DNA from: an uncultured Alphaproteobacteria bacterium
GTDB lineage: Bacteria; Pseudomonadota; Alphaproteobacteria; Rhodobacterales; Rhodobacteraceae
Direction of reading: 5' to 3'
Length of the DNA: 64,000 bases
NCBI GenBank assembly: GCA_902599445.1
Contig: CACKFK010000003.1
Span: 26,083-90,082 of the forward strand
This document shows, one piece after another, positions 9,552 through 18,748 of this stretch. Numbering within the stretch: position 1 is the stretch's first letter; each line of letters opens with the position of its first letter. The position numbers and the translations under genes are program-made. The notes under the pieces were generated by a model, which was given only the letters and a program-made list of their open reading frames with translations, was not told where the DNA came from and searched no databases.

Positions 9552-9558
9552 GTGCGGT
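9543..9558 (+). other. Hairpin across the pufQ stop codon
   Basis: ACCGCA (9543-9548), loop TGAG (9549-9552), TGCGGT (9553-9558): a perfect 6-bp stem with the pufQ TGA stop in the loop. No T-run follows, so it is not a Rho-independent terminator. It may mark an mRNA processing point between pufQ and pufB. The structure is seen; the role is inferred. Confidence 0.5.
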
Positions 9559-9671
9559 TAACGAAATTCGGCTAATTAGTTTTGGTCGAATAATTCTGGA
9601 CCATGAAGGTTCAGGAATATCAACCCTGCGGGTGACCGTGGGATCAGTCGAAACAATCCGGAGGATTTAAC

Positions 9672-9836
9672 ATGGCTGGAAGTAATGACCTGTCTTTGTC
9701 AGGTTTAACAGAAGATCAAGCACAAGAGCTTCATAGTGTTTATATGAGTGGTCTATGGACATTCACATTAATGTGTGTCCTCGCGCATATTGCAACATGG
9801 ATCTGGCGTCCTTGGTTTACTTCGTTTGGTGGTTAA
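9672..9836 (+). CDS. pufB: Light-harvesting 1 (B870) beta polypeptide
   Basis: The beta apoprotein of the LH1 antenna ring. The 54-residue product has a polar N-terminus ([18 protein letters not shown]), one membrane span, the bacteriochlorophyll ligand His39 (LAHIATW) and the C-terminal WRPWF motif typical of LH1 beta chains. A strong GGAGGA site lies 6 bp upstream of the ATG. pufA follows 12 bp later. Confidence 0.95.
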   Translation: MAGSNDLSLSGLTEDQAQELHSVYMSGLWTFTLMCVLAHIATWIWRPWFTSFGG

Positions 9837-9848
9837 AGGAGAAATAAC

Positions 9849-10001
9849 ATGAGTCAATTTTACAAAATATGGCTGATTTTTGATCCACGAAGAGTTTTCG
9901 TGGCTCAGGGTGTATTTCTCTTTTTATTAGCGTCTCTAATTCATTTAGTGTTGCTAAGTACACCTCACTTTAATTGGTTTGCACAGGCTGCAGGTGGTTA
10001 A
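9849..10001 (+). CDS. pufA: Light-harvesting 1 (B870) alpha polypeptide
   Basis: The alpha apoprotein of LH1. It is 50 residues: [17 protein letters not shown] at the N-terminus, the conserved amphipathic start of LH1 alpha chains; one membrane span; bacteriochlorophyll ligand His32 (LIHLVLL); and FNWF near the C-terminus. It follows pufB with a GGAG-containing spacer. A strong intercistronic hairpin lies 30 bp downstream. Confidence 0.95.
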   Translation: MSQFYKIWLIFDPRRVFVAQGVFLFLLASLIHLVLLSTPHFNWFAQAAGG

Positions 10002-10030
10002 GCCGCTCTAGCTGAGACCAATTAAGAAAC

Positions 10031-10071
10031 GCCGTGGGCGGGCTTTCCCCCCAAACTAACCCGCCCACGGC
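10031..10071 (+). other. Intercistronic hairpin between pufA and pufL
   Basis: A perfect 12-bp GC-rich stem, GCCGTGGGCGGG (10031-10042) with CCCGCCCACGGC (10060-10071), and a 17-base loop. In Rhodobacter, a comparable pufA-pufL stem-loop shields pufBA mRNA from 3' exonucleases and sets the high antenna-to-reaction-centre ratio. The same role is inferred here. No T-run follows, so read-through into pufL is expected. Confidence 0.8.
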
Positions 10072-10126
10072 AAATAAGGGTTTTTGACTTGAATGTAAAT
10101 AAAGAATTTTAATAGGAGGTCACGAG

Positions 10127-10972
10127 ATGGCATTACTCAGTTTTGAGCGAAAGTATCGTGTTCCCGGAGGCACCCTCATAGGTCGTGATCTATTTGATTT
10201 TTGGGTGGGGCCATTTTATGTGGGCTTTTTTGGTTTAATGACGGTATTTTTTGCCTCATTAGGTACTCTGCTAATTTTATGGGGAGCTGCCCAACAGGGA
10301 ACTTGGAATCCTTTCCTTATAAGTATTAATCCGCCAGCCATAGAGTATGGGCTTAGCTTTGCTCCACTCCATGACGGTGGTTTATGGCAAATCATTACAA
10401 TATGTGCACATGGGGCTTTTATAGCCTGGCTGTTGAGAGAGATTGAGATCTGTAGAAAGCTAGGTATAGGTTTTCACGTTCCGGTAGCTTTCGGTGTGGC
10501 CATATTTGCGTATACTTCGTTGGTCGTAATCAGACCAATTTTGATGGGTGCCTGGGGGCATGCTTTCCCATATGGGATATTCTCCCATTTAGACTGGGTT
10601 TCTTATACGGGATATCAGTACGGCAATTTTCACTATAATCCTGTACACATGCTAGCAGTCAGCCTGTTTTTTACGACGACTTTGGCTTTATCTCTGCATG
10701 GTGGATTAATACTCTCAGCTGCCAACCCTGAGGAAGGGGAGGAAGCTAAGACACCAGATCACGAAGACACTTATTTTAGGGATTTCATTGGGTATTCTAT
10801 TGGAACTCTTGGTATTCACCGGCTAGGCCTTTTACTCGCTGTAAATGCGGCTTTTTGGTCAGCAATATGCATCTTAATCTCAGGACCGGCTTGGATATGG
10901 CCTGAAGGAGCAAGTTGGATAGATTGGTGGGAATGGTGGCCACGTTTGACAACGTTTAGTGCTGGAGGTTAA
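10127..10972 (+). CDS. pufL: Photosynthetic reaction centre L subunit
   Basis: PufL forms, with PufM, the five-helix heterodimer binding the special pair, quinones and non-haem iron in the cytoplasmic membrane. The product is 281 residues. Pigment ligands His154 (SHLDW) and His174 (PVHML) and iron ligands His191 (LHGG) and His231 (IHRLG) match the classical L153, L173, L190 and L230 positions plus the initiator Met. Phe182 corresponds to L181. An AGGAGGT site lies 6 bp before the ATG. pufM starts two bases after the stop. Confidence 0.97.
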   Translation: MALLSFERKYRVPGGTLIGRDLFDFWVGPFYVGFFGLMTVFFASLGTLLILWGAAQQGTWNPFLISINPPAIEYGLSFAPLHDGGLWQIITICAHGAFIAWLLREIEICRKLGIGFHVPVAFGVAIFAYTSLVVIRPILMGAWGHAFPYGIFSHLDWVSYTGYQYGNFHYNPVHMLAVSLFFTTTLALSLHGGLILSAANPEEGEEAKTPDHEDTYFRDFIGYSIGTLGIHRLGLLLAVNAAFWSAICILISGPAWIWPEGASWIDWWEWWPRLTTFSAGG

Positions 10973-10974
10973 AA

Positions 10975-11937
10975 ATGGCAGAATATCAAAATATTTTTAC
11001 TCAGGTGCAGGTTAAAGGTCCGCCTGAGTTAGGAATTGATGAGCGTGGAGTTCTTACTGCGGAAAGAACTGACGCCACTCGTAATAATACTCTAGTGGGT
11101 AGGTTAGGAAATGCTCAATTAGGGCCAATCCATTTGGGAATGTTTGGGGTAGTCTCTATATATTTGTTCGCGGTTTGGTTCATGATCGTGGGATTTGGGA
11201 TGCTGCAGAGTGTAGATTATAACTTTGCCGAGTTCTTTCAAAGATTGTTCTGGCTGTCCCTTGATCCACCACTGGAAGAGCATGGATTATCATTTCCGCC
11301 ATTGAATGAAGGTGGCCTCTACATGATAGCCAGCATGTGTTTACTTTTGTCGGTCCTGAGTTGGTGGGTGCGTTCCTACCTCAGAGCCCATGAGCTAGGT
11401 ATGGGAAAGCATATATGTTGGGCATTTGCAGCAGCTATCTGGTTATTTTTGTGCTTAGGCCTGTTTAGGCCGCTAGCAATGGGTTCATGGTCAGAAATGG
11501 TGCCTTACGGAATATTTCCACATCTCGATTGGACTAATTATTTTTCTTTGAACTATGGAAACCTATTTTACAATCCATTTCATGCACTCTGTATCGCGTT
11601 CTTGTATGGCTCAGCCTTACTTTTTGCGATGCATGGAGCCACTATACTCGCAGTATCTAGGTTAGGTGGTGACAGGGAACTGGAGCAAATCTACGACCGG
11701 GGTACAGCATCAGAACGTGCAGCTCTTTTTTGGAGATGGACGATGGGTTTCAATGCTTCGATGGAAGGTATCCACAGATGGGCATGGTGGTTCGCTGTAT
11801 TAGTTCCGATAACAGGTGGAATTGGAATAATTCTAACTGGAACGGTTGTGGATGATTGGCGATATTGGGCAATTGAACACGGTTTTGCTACGGAAGTACC
11901 TTATTCCGTCCCAGAATCCTCTCTAATTAAGGAGTAA
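10975..11937 (+). CDS. pufM: Photosynthetic reaction centre M subunit
   Basis: PufM is the partner of PufL. The 320-residue product has His183 (PHLDW) and His203 (PFHAL) as bacteriochlorophyll ligands, and His220, Glu235 and His267 as iron ligands. These equal M182, M202, M219, M234 and M266 plus one. Tyr211 and Trp253 correspond to the electron-transfer residues M210 and M252. The ribosome-binding site GGAGG lies inside the end of pufL. Instead of pufC or pufX, the next gene, 5 bp downstream, is puhA. Confidence 0.97.
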   Translation: MAEYQNIFTQVQVKGPPELGIDERGVLTAERTDATRNNTLVGRLGNAQLGPIHLGMFGVVSIYLFAVWFMIVGFGMLQSVDYNFAEFFQRLFWLSLDPPLEEHGLSFPPLNEGGLYMIASMCLLLSVLSWWVRSYLRAHELGMGKHICWAFAAAIWLFLCLGLFRPLAMGSWSEMVPYGIFPHLDWTNYFSLNYGNLFYNPFHALCIAFLYGSALLFAMHGATILAVSRLGGDRELEQIYDRGTASERAALFWRWTMGFNASMEGIHRWAWWFAVLVPITGGIGIILTGTVVDDWRYWAIEHGFATEVPYSVPESSLIKE

Positions 11938-11942
11938 TAGTA

Positions 11943-12698
11943 ATGGAATTATTTTTTTCGAATTTCGACTTAGCTCAATTATGTCTGTATTTATTTTGGG
12001 TCTTCTTTATAGGATTAGTCATATATTTACAGAAAGAGAATAATAGGGAGGGATTCCCTTTAGAAACAGAGGCTGGTGATATGGCTTTTAGTCAAGGTCC
12101 GTATCCGCCTACAAAACCAAAAACATTTAAATTACCGCATGGACGTGGTGAGGTAACTGTCCCTAATGGCAATGGCGACACCAGAAAACTAAATTTAGAG
12201 ATCAAGAATGTTGCTAACGGGTCGCCTTTATATCCTACCGGAGACCCAATGGATGATGGAGTCGGAGCCGCTGCTTGGGCAGAACGGAGAGATGTCCCAG
12301 AGTTAGATGCTCATGGAAAGCCAAAAATCCGCCCTATGTCAGATCTAAAAGGTTTTGATGTTTCTGCGGGTCGCGATCCCAGGGGCATGAGCGTGGTATC
12401 TGCTGATAGATTAGTAGTTGGAAAAGTTAAAGATATGTGGATAGATGTTCCAGAACAACTTGTTCGCTACTTAGAAATTGAGCTTACGGATGGTTCTAAT
12501 CGACTACTACCGATGCCACTTTCAAAAATTAATCAAAAATCAGTTGACGTCCATGCCTTATATGGCAAGCATTTTCCCAAGGTGCCTAAAAATAAGAAGG
12601 CCAAGGAGGTCACCATGCTTGAGGAAGAGAAAATTAGTGCATATTATACAGGCGGAAAGCTATATGCTTCCTATGATCGCTTAGTATCGCCAGTATAA
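11943..12698 (+). CDS. puhA: Photosynthetic reaction centre H subunit, located in the puf operon
   Basis: PuhA caps the cytoplasmic face of the L/M dimer and helps proton delivery to QB. The 251-residue protein has one N-terminal span (DLAQLCLYLFWVFFIGLVIY) and then REGFPLE, KPKTFKLPHGRGEVTVP, PTGDPMDDGVGAAAW, DVPELDAHGKPKIRPM, VDVPEQ-like IDVPEQLVRYLEIEL and RLLPMPLSKI, all standard H-subunit blocks. AAGGAG precedes the ATG by 9 bp. Placement is odd: puhA normally lies between lhaA and puhB, where it is absent here. A terminator follows, so all reaction-centre subunits appear to share one transcript. Confidence 0.95.
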   Translation: MELFFSNFDLAQLCLYLFWVFFIGLVIYLQKENNREGFPLETEAGDMAFSQGPYPPTKPKTFKLPHGRGEVTVPNGNGDTRKLNLEIKNVANGSPLYPTGDPMDDGVGAAAWAERRDVPELDAHGKPKIRPMSDLKGFDVSAGRDPRGMSVVSADRLVVGKVKDMWIDVPEQLVRYLEIELTDGSNRLLPMPLSKINQKSVDVHALYGKHFPKVPKNKKAKEVTMLEEEKISAYYTGGKLYASYDRLVSPV

Positions 12699-12711
12699 TT
12701 GAAAATAATTA

Positions 12712-12763
12712 AACAGTGGTGAAGGGGATGAACTTCCTAATGCTCTTCGCCACTGTTTTTTTT
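12712..12763 (+). terminator. Rho-independent terminator after puhA
   Basis: AACAGTGGTGAAG (12712-12724) pairs with CTTCGCCACTGTT (12745-12757) in a 13-bp stem with a single G-U wobble, and an eight-base T-run ends at 12763. It separates the puf-puhA unit from dxs and supports puhA as the last gene of the puf transcript. Confidence 0.9.
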
Positions 12764-12778
12764 CCTTAAGGAATCAGT

Positions 12779-14704
12779 ATGGTAAACACCCCAATTTTGG
12801 ATCAAGTTGAACTGCCCTCTGACCTACGGCAGTTATCTGACAGCCAACTGGCCACCCTGGCTCGGGAGCTTAGGGCTGAAACAATATCGGTTGTTTCAGA
12901 AACTGGCGGACACCTAGGCTCCAGTTTAGGTGTAGTAGAATTGACAGTTGCATTACATGCAGTTTTTAATACTCCACATGATAGGCTGATCTGGGATGTG
13001 AGCCATCAGTGTTATCCACACAAGATACTTACTGGAAGAAGAAATAAGATGAGAACCTTAAGACAAAGGGGAGGTCTTTCTGGCTTTACCAAGAGAGCCG
13101 AAAGTGAATACGATCCTTTTGGAGCCGCACATTCTTCAACATCGATTTCGGCGGCTTTAGGTTTTACGGTGGCTCGGGAACTTGGTGCATCCGTTGGGGA
13201 TTCTATAGCCGTAATTGGGGACGGGTCAATCAGTGCTGGAATGGCATACGAAGGGTTAAATAACGCAGGTTCGGAAGGTCGTAGGCTATTTGTGATTTTA
13301 AATGATAACGAGATGTCTATTGCGCCTCCAGCAGGAGCGATGTCTAAATATCTTTCCAGTCTTTACGCAAATAATGAGTTTTATAGTTTGACCAAACTAG
13401 CAGAAGGATTAGCAAAGAACTTACCTAGCCCATTGCAGGAGGGTGCAAGGAGGGCTAAGAGCCTAATAACTGGCTTAGCTTCCGGGGGGACCTTTTTTGA
13501 GGAGTTAGGTTTTTCTTACTTGGGACCCATAAATGGTCACGAACTTGACCAACTTTTGCCTGTACTGAGAGCTGTCAAAGCAAGAGCATCTGGGCCTACG
13601 TTAATTCATTGCGTGACAAAGAAGGGGAAGGGTTATGAGCCAGCCGAAAGTTCATCGGACAAATATCACGGGGTGGCAAAATTTGATATAGCTTCCGGGG
13701 CTCAAAAGAAATCTAAGCCAAATGCTCCTTCATATACAGGTGTTTTTGGAAAAGAATTAGTAAATCAAGCAGAAAGAGATCATCGCATTGTAGCTGTAAC
13801 AGCTGCTATGCCATCGGGAACTGGATTAAGTCTTATGCAGGAAACATTCCCAGAGAGAATTTTTGACGTCGGTATTGCAGAACAGCACGCTGTGACTTTT
13901 GCTGGCGGGATGGCAGCGGGAGGGTTAAAACCGTTCTGCGCAATATATTCTACATTCCTACAAAGAGGCTATGATCAAATAGTTCATGATATTGCTCTCC
14001 AAGGGCTTCCTGTGCGTTTTGCTATAGACCGAGCTGGACTGGTTGGAGCTGACGGGGCTACACATGCCGGTTCGTTCGATATTGCATACTTAACTAATTT
14101 GCCGGGATTTGTAGTAATGGGTGCTGCAGATGAGGTAGAGCTTATGCACATGGTAGCTACTGCTGCCGAATATGATGCTGGACCGATCGCTTTTAGATAT
14201 CCACGTGGAGAAGGTGAAGGGCTTGAACTGCCAGAGATAGGAGTCCCTATTGAAATCGGTAAAGGTAGGATGATCCAAAGCGGCACAAGTGGTGTAGCTG
14301 TTCTCAATTTTGGCGCGCATTTGGCCGAAGTCCGTGAGGCAGCCTCGTTGTTGAAAAAATCAGGGGTTAGTTTAACTATTGCAGATGCTAGGTTTGCCAA
14401 ACCATTGGATTCGAAAATGATAAAGGATTTAGCGATTAACCACTCCGCATTAATAACTATTGAAGAAGGTGCGATAGGCGGCTTTGGCTCGCATGTGGCT
14501 CAATTTCTCATGGAGAATGAATTGTTGGATGGCGATTTAAAATTCAGGTCTATGTTCATGAAGGATAAATTTATTGACCAAGCCTCTCCTAAAGAAATGT
14601 ACCAGGCCGCTGGGCTAGATTCTCAAGATATCGTAGAAAAAGTACTAGACTTGCTCGGTGTGTCAGTAGGTAAGTTTAAAAAGAAAAGTGATAAATCTGC
14701 TTGA
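12779..14704 (+). CDS. dxs: 1-deoxy-D-xylulose-5-phosphate synthase
   Basis: DXS joins pyruvate and glyceraldehyde 3-phosphate in the first step of the MEP isoprenoid route and needs thiamine diphosphate. The product is 641 residues. It has the thiamine-binding GDGS...NN motif at about 147-162, the [13 protein letters not shown] transketolase segment and the [15 protein letters not shown] motif of DXS. The gene starts 15 bp after the puhA terminator and is convergent with idi. It supplies precursors for carotenoids and the bacteriochlorophyll tail. Confidence 0.95.
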   Translation: MVNTPILDQVELPSDLRQLSDSQLATLARELRAETISVVSETGGHLGSSLGVVELTVALHAVFNTPHDRLIWDVSHQCYPHKILTGRRNKMRTLRQRGGLSGFTKRAESEYDPFGAAHSSTSISAALGFTVARELGASVGDSIAVIGDGSISAGMAYEGLNNAGSEGRRLFVILNDNEMSIAPPAGAMSKYLSSLYANNEFYSLTKLAEGLAKNLPSPLQEGARRAKSLITGLASGGTFFEELGFSYLGPINGHELDQLLPVLRAVKARASGPTLIHCVTKKGKGYEPAESSSDKYHGVAKFDIASGAQKKSKPNAPSYTGVFGKELVNQAERDHRIVAVTAAMPSGTGLSLMQETFPERIFDVGIAEQHAVTFAGGMAAGGLKPFCAIYSTFLQRGYDQIVHDIALQGLPVRFAIDRAGLVGADGATHAGSFDIAYLTNLPGFVVMGAADEVELMHMVATAAEYDAGPIAFRYPRGEGEGLELPEIGVPIEIGKGRMIQSGTSGVAVLNFGAHLAEVREAASLLKKSGVSLTIADARFAKPLDSKMIKDLAINHSALITIEEGAIGGFGSHVAQFLMENELLDGDLKFRSMFMKDKFIDQASPKEMYQAAGLDSQDIVEKVLDLLGVSVGKFKKKSDKSA

Positions 14705-14717
14705 TTATCTTTTGTGC

Positions 14718-15248
14718 TTATAGATCTTGAATAAAGATATTTTTAGAGTATTGGGTAAAGTAAATTTTTAGCCATTCCGTAAATCTTTCTGGGAAAAGGG
14801 TAATTTCTTTCTCAAGGTCAGAAAACTTTATCCACCTGACGGATTTTACTTCCGTAGGATTTGGTTTCATATACAAATCAAGGTCTTCCGATAGTTCTGA
14901 GACGAAGATACTCACCACCTCATGTTCGATCAAGCCGTTTCCCACTTCCGCCCGATATTCGATTTCACTGCGAAACTGTAAATCTAAATTGCCTATGCCT
15001 AGCTCCTCTGAAAGTCGCCTAAGTGCACAAGTTTCTAATTCTTCGCCCCAGTGCGGATGTGTGCAGACTGTGTTTGCCCATAGTTCTGGGCTATGATATT
15101 TTGTGGATGAGCGTTGTTGAATAAGTATATTTTCCTTCTGTTTAACAAAAACAGATACAGCCGGATGCTTCAATCCAGTTTTATGCACTTCAAGCTTTTC
15201 TACTGGCTCTAAGCTATTATTTTTCCATGCGGCTATAACTTCAGTCAT
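14718..15248 (-). CDS. idi: Isopentenyl-diphosphate delta-isomerase (type I, Nudix)
   Basis: Idi interconverts IPP and DMAPP. The 176-residue protein has the type I features: NTVCTHPHWGEE with the metal/catalytic Cys and His, a Nudix-like box CALRRLSEELGI, and the acidic EIEYRAEVGNGLIEHE segment. It overlaps the bchP 3' end by 4 bp and is the last gene of the leftward aerR-ppsR-bchG-pucC-bchP-idi block. It converges with dxs, and only 13 bp separate the two stops. Confidence 0.92.
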   Translation of the reverse strand: MTEVIAAWKNNSLEPVEKLEVHKTGLKHPAVSVFVKQKENILIQQRSSTKYHSPELWANTVCTHPHWGEELETCALRRLSEELGIGNLDLQFRSEIEYRAEVGNGLIEHEVVSIFVSELSEDLDLYMKPNPTEVKSVRWIKFSDLEKEITLFPERFTEWLKIYFTQYSKNIFIQDL

Positions 15249-16435
15249 GTGGTTGCTTTGACCAAACCTGACAAATGTAAAATATTTTTAACCATAATCT
15301 TTAAATGGGCGAGAGGCTTTTTAGTAACCAATTTTTTGTGCATATATGACTCAAAAGTCAATCTCTGTACATCAATATCTTTGCAGAGACTAACAAAGCG
15401 TTCTCTCCTGTCGTCAGATTTGTAGTAAGCATTTTGCATGGCTTCGAGAACTCGAAACACGGTTTTGTGTTCCGACATAAATCTCTTGCGAGCTAATTGT
15501 AAGTCCTTAGGGTTTCCTGACAAAAGACAGGTATGAGTGGCAAAGGCAGCTTCCTGACCGCCTATCATAGCATAATATATGCCCTCCCCAGATGAAGGTG
15601 CGACAACACCTGCTGCATCACCAGCTAAAACCAGATCCATCCCGTTATCCCATATTTCCAAGGGTTTCAGAGGTATTGGAGCCCCTTCCTTTCTAATCGT
15701 TTTGCACTTATCTAACCCAGAATTTAGTCGAATTTTTGCAGTAGCGGTTTTTAGGTCAAATCCATTTACCTTTGTTCCCATCCCGACGCTTGCTGATTTT
15801 CCATGTGGGAAAATCCAGCCATAAAAATCAGGAGATATATTGCCATCGTAAATAACATCGCATCGATCAGGATCATAGTAATTGTTTTTTGGAGCTTCAA
15901 TTATCTCATGATACGCGATTACGTAGGGGATTGTCTTTCCTCCTGGAACTTCAGCTCGTGCAACTTTAGAACGAGCTCCATCAGCACCTATAATCAGTTT
16001 AGTTTTAAGAGTGATTTCCTTAAGGGTTTTTTTATCTTTAAAAACAACTGAAACTGATTTTCCTTTAGAATTTCTTATTATCCGTAAAAAAGTTCCCGTA
16101 AAACGATGAGCACCAGCCCTTTTTGCTCGGGATCTAAGAAACTCATCAAAGTTCTCCCTCTCAACCATTCCCACATACCCATTTTCAATGGGTATGTCCA
16201 CTTTTCGAGCTGTTGGTGAGATCATTCGGGCAGTTGTCACTTTCGCCACAATTTGGCTATCAGGTATTTCAAAATCATTTATTAACCTTGGAGGTACAGC
16301 CCCTCCGCAAGGTTTTATCCTACCATCCTTGTCAATAATGGCAACTTTGCGGCGCAATTTTGCTAGTTCTATTGCTGCGGTTGCTCCCGAGGGGCCTCCC
16401 CCGACAATTACTACATCGTAGTCATCACTATTCAT
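15245..16435 (-). CDS. bchP: Geranylgeranyl diphosphate/bacteriochlorophyll reductase
   Basis: BchP reduces the geranylgeranyl tail of bacteriochlorophyll a to phytyl. The 396-residue flavoprotein has an N-terminal FAD fold (VVIVGGGPSGATAA, ATDR-like IDKDGRIKPCGGAVPP), GADGARSKVAR in the middle and GDAAGVVAPSSGEGIYYAM near residue 270. GGTGGA lies upstream of the ATG. It sits 25 bp downstream of the pucC-like gene and overlaps idi, the standard order for the phytylation block. Confidence 0.93.
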   Translation of the reverse strand: MNSDDYDVVIVGGGPSGATAAIELAKLRRKVAIIDKDGRIKPCGGAVPPRLINDFEIPDSQIVAKVTTARMISPTARKVDIPIENGYVGMVERENFDEFLRSRAKRAGAHRFTGTFLRIIRNSKGKSVSVVFKDKKTLKEITLKTKLIIGADGARSKVARAEVPGGKTIPYVIAYHEIIEAPKNNYYDPDRCDVIYDGNISPDFYGWIFPHGKSASVGMGTKVNGFDLKTATAKIRLNSGLDKCKTIRKEGAPIPLKPLEIWDNGMDLVLAGDAAGVVAPSSGEGIYYAMIGGQEAAFATHTCLLSGNPKDLQLARKRFMSEHKTVFRVLEAMQNAYYKSDDRRERFVSLCKDIDVQRLTFESYMHKKLVTKKPLAHLKIMVKNILHLSGLVKATT

Positions 16436-16460
16436 TCATTCCACCCATGTCATCGGGACG

Positions 16461-17792
16461 CTAATTAAATTCTTTGTCTTCGGTTAAAAGTTTAACTGCT
16501 AGAACAGCTGCTGCCAAGAATAAAATTGCTTCTAATGATAATACTAAACCATAAGATACTGCTGGATCGTTCAAGATTGTCTGGATAATATCTACCAGTA
16601 AGCTTGAGAATATTACGGCAACTCCAGAAGCAATGGCTTGCCCGACTCCAAAGACGCCCATTCGTGTGCCAACTCTTTTTTCTGTGCCAAGATTAGCTAG
16701 TTTCATCATAGAGCCTATAGCGCCGATTACAAATATGCCTGTATTAAGGCCAAAGAAATAAACACAAAAAATCAAAGTCATTTTGCTTGCATCTACCTGT
16801 CCAAAAAATGCTATCAAAAGTAAAGCTAAACCTGATCCAACACAGCCAAACATTGCCCAGAATTTTAATGAACCAATTCTAAGTACAGACGTAGCTACAC
16901 CTACTAGTAGCATACCCAAAAGAACACCCTTATTCTGCTCAGAAGTAAGATCTGTACTTTCTCCTATGGTAAAATCAAATGCCAAAACAGAATAAGGTTC
17001 TAGAATAGGTTCTTGCATGAAAAAAGCCATCATCGATAGAAACACGAAAACGAAAAATCTTCTGGTATTTTTCTCTGATAAAACCTGTTTTAAACCATGG
17101 GTAAAAGAGACTTTAATAGTATCATCTTTTGCCGAAGAAAAATTGTCTGGGGTTGTTTTTTTCTCAATTTTGTAAACTGACAAGCCACAAATAAGTGGCC
17201 AGATAAAGGATAATGACAATACTATAAAGAATAATTTTTTGATAGAGTATGGATCAATAATATGCTCTCCCACGAATCCAGCGGTAAGAACTATGCCGAG
17301 GATCATCATTGTCCATGTGATGGTAGCGGCGGCACCTTTTCTATCATCTCTGACACTCGTAGCTATGAGGGTCAATAGGGTAGTTCCTGCAGCTGAAACT
17401 CCAAGGCCAATCAATATGTACCCAATAATCGAAACCGTTAATCCTAGATAGAAGTACATAGGAAAAAAATAAATTCCCAAACAGGCTAACGTCAAACCCA
17501 TCCCGAGGATAAATAATCCAATCATTATCCAAAGGGTTCTATTTCCTCCTATGTCTGACCTAAAACCCCAATTGGGTCGAGTAATTTGCACAAAGTATTG
17601 TATGGCAATTAGAATTCCAGGGACCAATTGAAGTAATCCAAGTTCTGTAACCATAACTGTATTGAAAGTAGTGGTTGGAAGGACAGCCATCGATCCTATT
17701 GCCATTTGTACAACACCCAATCTAACCACAGTCGTCCATATTTGCAGCCAAGCAAATAAATTTGAAAATAAATTTTCTTGGTATTTATTCAT
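16461..17792 (-). CDS. PucC-family (BCD) membrane transporter-like protein of the bchG-bchP block
   Basis: This is a 443-residue polytopic protein with about 12 hydrophobic spans and the BCD/PucC family pattern (VVRLGVVQMAIGSMAVLPTT near the start, TRPNWGFRSDIGGNRT). Homologues between bchG and bchP (such as ORF428 of Rhodobacter capsulatus) are thought to help deliver or assemble bacteriochlorophyll. It overlaps bchG by one base. The second family member in this window is lhaA at 29919, so this is the bchG-linked paralogue and not LhaA. Its substrate is unproven. Confidence 0.85.
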   Translation of the reverse strand: MNKYQENLFSNLFAWLQIWTTVVRLGVVQMAIGSMAVLPTTTFNTVMVTELGLLQLVPGILIAIQYFVQITRPNWGFRSDIGGNRTLWIMIGLFILGMGLTLACLGIYFFPMYFYLGLTVSIIGYILIGLGVSAAGTTLLTLIATSVRDDRKGAAATITWTMMILGIVLTAGFVGEHIIDPYSIKKLFFIVLSLSFIWPLICGLSVYKIEKKTTPDNFSSAKDDTIKVSFTHGLKQVLSEKNTRRFFVFVFLSMMAFFMQEPILEPYSVLAFDFTIGESTDLTSEQNKGVLLGMLLVGVATSVLRIGSLKFWAMFGCVGSGLALLLIAFFGQVDASKMTLIFCVYFFGLNTGIFVIGAIGSMMKLANLGTEKRVGTRMGVFGVGQAIASGVAVIFSSLLVDIIQTILNDPAVSYGLVLSLEAILFLAAAVLAVKLLTEDKEFN

Positions 17793-18697
17793 TAGCTAAA
17801 GTTGTATGATCCTACTGCAAAGGCAGTGATCATCATCCCCAACACGTACAACAAGACGCCAGTCCCATTATACCATGGAACTAATTCTTTTGGGTTCTTC
17901 ATCATTTTAAACATGGCCATAATTTGTAAGATCAATAGAGCACAAATTATCATTGAAAAACCGAGCATATTGAAGGCAAAAAGGAAAATGGCAATTATCA
18001 TTTGCGCTAAAACCATAACCGAACAAGCTATAATCCCTGCTTTTTTGAGGCCTAACAAGACAGGTAGAGACCTTATCCCCATTTTTGCATCGCCTTCAAT
18101 AGCCTTAAAGTCGTTTAAGGTCATAATCCCAAAAGCTCCAAACGCATATATCGCTGCTACAAAAATGATTTGGGCTTGGGGAAATCCAGAGGTCAGAATT
18201 GCAACTCCAGTAAACCAAGGCAAACCTTCGTAACAGAGAGCGACCACTCCGGGACCTATGATGCCAGATCTCTTTAATCTAACAGGTTCAGCAGAATATA
18301 CCCATGCACAGATGATCGCTAATATTGTAGCACAAAACCCCCATATTCCAAGGAACCAACTAATCAGTGCTCCAACAATTGACATTGAGATTGCAATCCA
18401 CAACCCCCATTTTCCGGGGATTTTCCCAGATGGAATAGGGCGGTTAGGTTCATTAATTGAATCAACTTCCCTATCGTACCAGTCATTTACGGCTTGGCTC
18501 ATGCCACAAATTATTGGACCTGAAAGAAGTAGCCCGATGAGTGTTATCCCAATAGTATCAAATGATAAATTCGAGCTCGAAACAGCACCGCAAAGGAAAG
18601 CCCACATAGGGGGAAACCATGTCACTGGCTTAATAAGGGTAAGTATTGCGTAAAAAGAAGGAACTGTTCTTTCTGGCAGCTTGGAAGCAGTGGTCAT
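17792..18697 (-). CDS. bchG: Bacteriochlorophyll synthase (geranylgeranyl/phytyl transferase)
   Basis: BchG esterifies bacteriochlorophyllide a with geranylgeranyl diphosphate. The 301-residue UbiA-family membrane protein shows the prenyl-diphosphate motif NDWYDREVDSINEPNRPIPSG (split over residues ~71-91) and the second Asp motif LNDFKAIEGDAKMG. Several hydrophobic spans follow. It starts 51 bp after ppsR on the same strand and shares one base with the pucC-like gene. Confidence 0.95.
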   Translation of the reverse strand: MTTASKLPERTVPSFYAILTLIKPVTWFPPMWAFLCGAVSSSNLSFDTIGITLIGLLLSGPIICGMSQAVNDWYDREVDSINEPNRPIPSGKIPGKWGLWIAISMSIVGALISWFLGIWGFCATILAIICAWVYSAEPVRLKRSGIIGPGVVALCYEGLPWFTGVAILTSGFPQAQIIFVAAIYAFGAFGIMTLNDFKAIEGDAKMGIRSLPVLLGLKKAGIIACSVMVLAQMIIAIFLFAFNMLGFSMIICALLILQIMAMFKMMKNPKELVPWYNGTGVLLYVLGMMITAFAVGSYNFS

Positions 18698-18748
18698 ATA
18701 TCCAGTCCTTCCGCAGCTTCTATTAGTTCATTAGTAACCATATAAGAA

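Noticed and set aside
9543..9558. Hairpin after pufQ as a Rho-independent terminator
   Set aside because: No T-run follows and pufB/pufA need transcripts from upstream. Read as a processing or regulatory hairpin instead.
13984..14400. 138-codon open frame on the minus strand inside dxs
   Set aside because: It lies wholly opposite a strongly conserved dxs segment, has no ribosome-binding site and no recognisable protein pattern.
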